From: Lindgomyces ingoldianus
Taxonomy: Eukaryota; Ascomycota; Dothideomycetes; Pleosporales; Lindgomycetaceae
Assembly (NCBI RefSeq): GCF_010093535.1
Contig: NW_022985179.1
Location: 1 to 31,576 of the forward strand
Reading direction: 5' to 3'
DNA: 31,576 nucleotides
Part shown: positions 30,113 to 31,576 of the stretch, in pieces
How the letters are laid out: the number at the start of each line of letters is the position of its first letter
Position numbering within the stretch: position 1 is the first letter of the stretch
The notes under the pieces: generated by a model
The model's database searches: none
Seen by the model: only the letters and a program-made list of their open reading frames with translations
Told to the model about the DNA's origin: nothing
Made by a program: the position numbers and the translations under genes

Positions 30113-30236
30113 AAAGATAAGTAACTAAATAAAGTACTTTATAGAGTGTAAGTACTCTACTATTACTCTTTCTAAAGAATAGGTAATAAAATAAAGTACT
30201 TTATAAAGTGTAAGTACTTTATTATTACTTTTACTA
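30113..30236. repeat. 62-bp tandem duplication in the copia leader
   Basis: Two units share AAATAAAGTACTTTATA followed by GTGTAAGTACT and ATTACT, starting 62 bp apart (30127 and 30189). It adjoins the 116-bp duplication. Confidence 0.75.
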
Positions 30237-30268
30237 ATTTATAGTTAATTAAATTAACTACTAATTAG

Positions 30269-30548
30269 TGTTAAATAGGCTCTAATAGCTAGCTGCTTAT
30301 AGTATAAGCACTTAAGTAGCAAAAGTAAGAGTAGTGTACAGTGTGCACAGTGTACAAGGTAGGTAAGGTAAAGGCAACATGTTTCTAGTTTTATTACTCT
30401 TGTCTTTCCTCTGTACAGAGGAAAAGGGGGATATCTAGATGTTCGCGCACAGAGGTTCGCGCACAAGCATCATGTAACATAGATACGTGATCCTGCTCGT
30501 GCGCGATCGCTTGTATCCAGGCCGCGACGCTGCTGCTGCGTACAGACA
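30269..30548 (-). repeat. Copia 5' LTR (280 bp)
   Basis: The outer approximately 130 bases keep many CpG sites (GTGCGCGATCGC, GGCCGCGACGC), while the inner end is AT-shifted. It contains an AATAAAA-type signal on the minus strand (about 30390) that could serve as polyadenylation signal. Confidence 0.92.
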
Positions 30549-30553
30549 GTTAG

Positions 30554-30650
30554 AGTATAAAAATATTTTATAAAATAAAAAAGTTATTTATTTAAAAAAA
30601 ACTTATAAGAACTTAGACCTAACATTAGCTTAAACACATTAAAAGCGTTC
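30554..30650 (+). pseudogene. Second half of the split gypsy chromodomain
   Basis: After removing the copia element and one GTTAG, the frame continues directly as V-x-KYFIKxKSYLFKKN and ELRPNISLNTLKAF. This matches the chromodomain core KYLVKWKGY...TWEP...NL. The two W positions now read TAA or are replaced. Confidence 0.75.
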
Positions 30651-31576
30651 TAAAAAAGTAAAAGAATACATAGTAAAAGATTAAATTATACTAGTTTAAG
30701 TTAAACTACTTAAAAAAAAGTAACTTAATAAATTAAGTATAGCTACTTTTACTTTATTTTTTCCTTACTTAAAGTTTTTTTAATAAGAGGTGTTTAATAG
30801 CGCTATAAAAATAGAAAGATAACATAGTTTATTTAGACCTAAGATTCTTTATTTAGACTAAGTAAAGCTATTCTAGCATAGAATAGCTTACTAGAGTTAG
30901 AAAAGAGTTATTTTAACCTAGAGAAATTTATTATGTAGAAAAAAGAAACATTTTAGCCTAAAATAACCTATACTAGCAAAAAAAAAGCAGAGTTTAAGTC
31001 TAGCAAAACATTCTAAAATTTTTATAATAAAAAAGCTGTAAAGTAAGTAAGCTAAAGGTAGATTAATTTATTACTACTAAAATAGTTACACTTTAAGTCT
31101 AAAAAACATAATGTAAAGATATTTAACTTTATTAAAAAAAAAGCTTAAGCTAAAAAACCTAAAACTACACTATACTATGCATTCTTAACTACTTTTACTA
31201 TAAGATGCGCTAGATCACACTAGATTGTGCTATTAAGGCCCTAGATTAGACATTAAGATCCTCTGTAGGTAAATTTGCAATAGTAGAATAACTATTAAAA
31301 TATTTTTTATTATACCTAGTTACTACCTTTTTTTTAGCTAAAGTTTAATCCTAACTAGCTTTATTTTTAATATTATTAGCCTTATTATGCTTTTTAAAGA
31401 CGTAGTAGATTGCATTAGCAGCTTTAGTAGTATTAACATAATAATGTTGCTTAGCTTTAGTAACATAGACATCTTTAACACTATATTTCTTTTATTATGC
31501 TAGTTAGCGCTAGAATAGTTAAGAATAGCGCACACTTACTTTTTTAAATAAAGTTATTATAGCTTTATTTTTATTA
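30651..31576. other. AT-rich sequence, nothing identifiable
   Basis: Follows the gypsy chromodomain, where a 3' untranslated part and LTR would be expected, but no repeat of it exists in the window. A slightly less mutated patch lies at 31200-31270. No frame on either strand is recognisable. Confidence 0.4.

Larger units (their letters stand above)
24169..30548 (-). mobile_element. Complete-ended Ty1/copia LTR retrotransposon, 6,380 bp
   Basis: Two 280-bp LTRs (24169-24448, 30269-30548) with TGTT...GACA plus-strand ends are flanked by a perfect GTTAG duplication (24164-24168 and 30549-30553). Copia-type coding is on the minus strand, so the 5' LTR is at the right. It sits inside the chromodomain of a gypsy relic and is the best-defined nested insertion of the window. 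The interior is saturated with C-to-T type changes and cannot encode functional protein. Confidence 0.93.

Overview
The window looks like a repeat-dominated, probably subtelomeric or heterochromatic block from a filamentous ascomycete (Pezizomycotina). The basis is the element set: Fot1/pogo transposases, chromodomain Ty3/gypsy and fungal Ty1/copia elements, a DUF3716-type cysteine cluster and a fungal APH-fold phosphotransferase remnant. More than three quarters of the window is AT-rich sequence littered with TAA/TAG stops. Almost every remaining C is followed by T, and almost every remaining G is preceded by A. This is what strong repeat-induced point mutation (RIP) or a related C-to-T process leaves. 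I found no clearly intact host gene, no tRNA or rRNA, and no CRISPR. The species cannot be named from the sequence. || Layout. 1-950: ordinary-composition DNA with a frameshifted C-terminal phosphotransferase remnant. 956-5013: a 4,058-bp DNA transposon with perfect 45-bp terminal inverted repeats (TIRs) and a 6-bp target duplication (GTCATT). It carries a degraded integrase-type (rve) DDE transposase, a second plus-strand reading frame with a C-x6-H-x9-C-x2-C cluster, and a minus-strand DUF3716-like frame. The motif TCGTACRA occurs 18 times in it, in coding frames, spacers and two candidate introns. 5014-6600: a frameshifted pogo/Fot1 transposase fragment and uncharacterised DNA, ending near degenerate TTAGGG-like repeats where composition collapses to AT-rich. 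|| 6.6-31.6 kb is a nest of mutated elements. A minus-strand gypsy pol (about 6690-10960) is interrupted by a foldback pogo derivative (7597-8694, TA duplication) and by a 598-bp TRIM-like element (9429-10026, TTAGT duplication). In both cases removing the insert and one copy of the duplication rejoins the gypsy reading frame. A gypsy element with two 318-bp LTRs lies at 11702-17365 on the minus strand. A Fot1-like transposon with perfect 53-bp TIRs lies at 17993-19829. It abuts a truncated pogo element (to 20485), which itself lies in the 5' half of a minus-strand copia element (20488-22680). A plus-strand gypsy integrase remnant starts at 22681, and its chromodomain is split by a complete minus-strand copia element (24169-30548, 280-bp LTRs, GTTAG duplication). 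The chromodomain resumes in frame at 30554. || How it fits together. The window is a stratigraphy of insertions whose order can be read from target duplications and restored frames. LTR pairs and TIRs show that the mutations thin out toward the outer edges of each element. The most unusual object is the 956-5013 transposon, because of its three-frame organisation and its strongly over-represented, strand-biased TCGTACRA motif.
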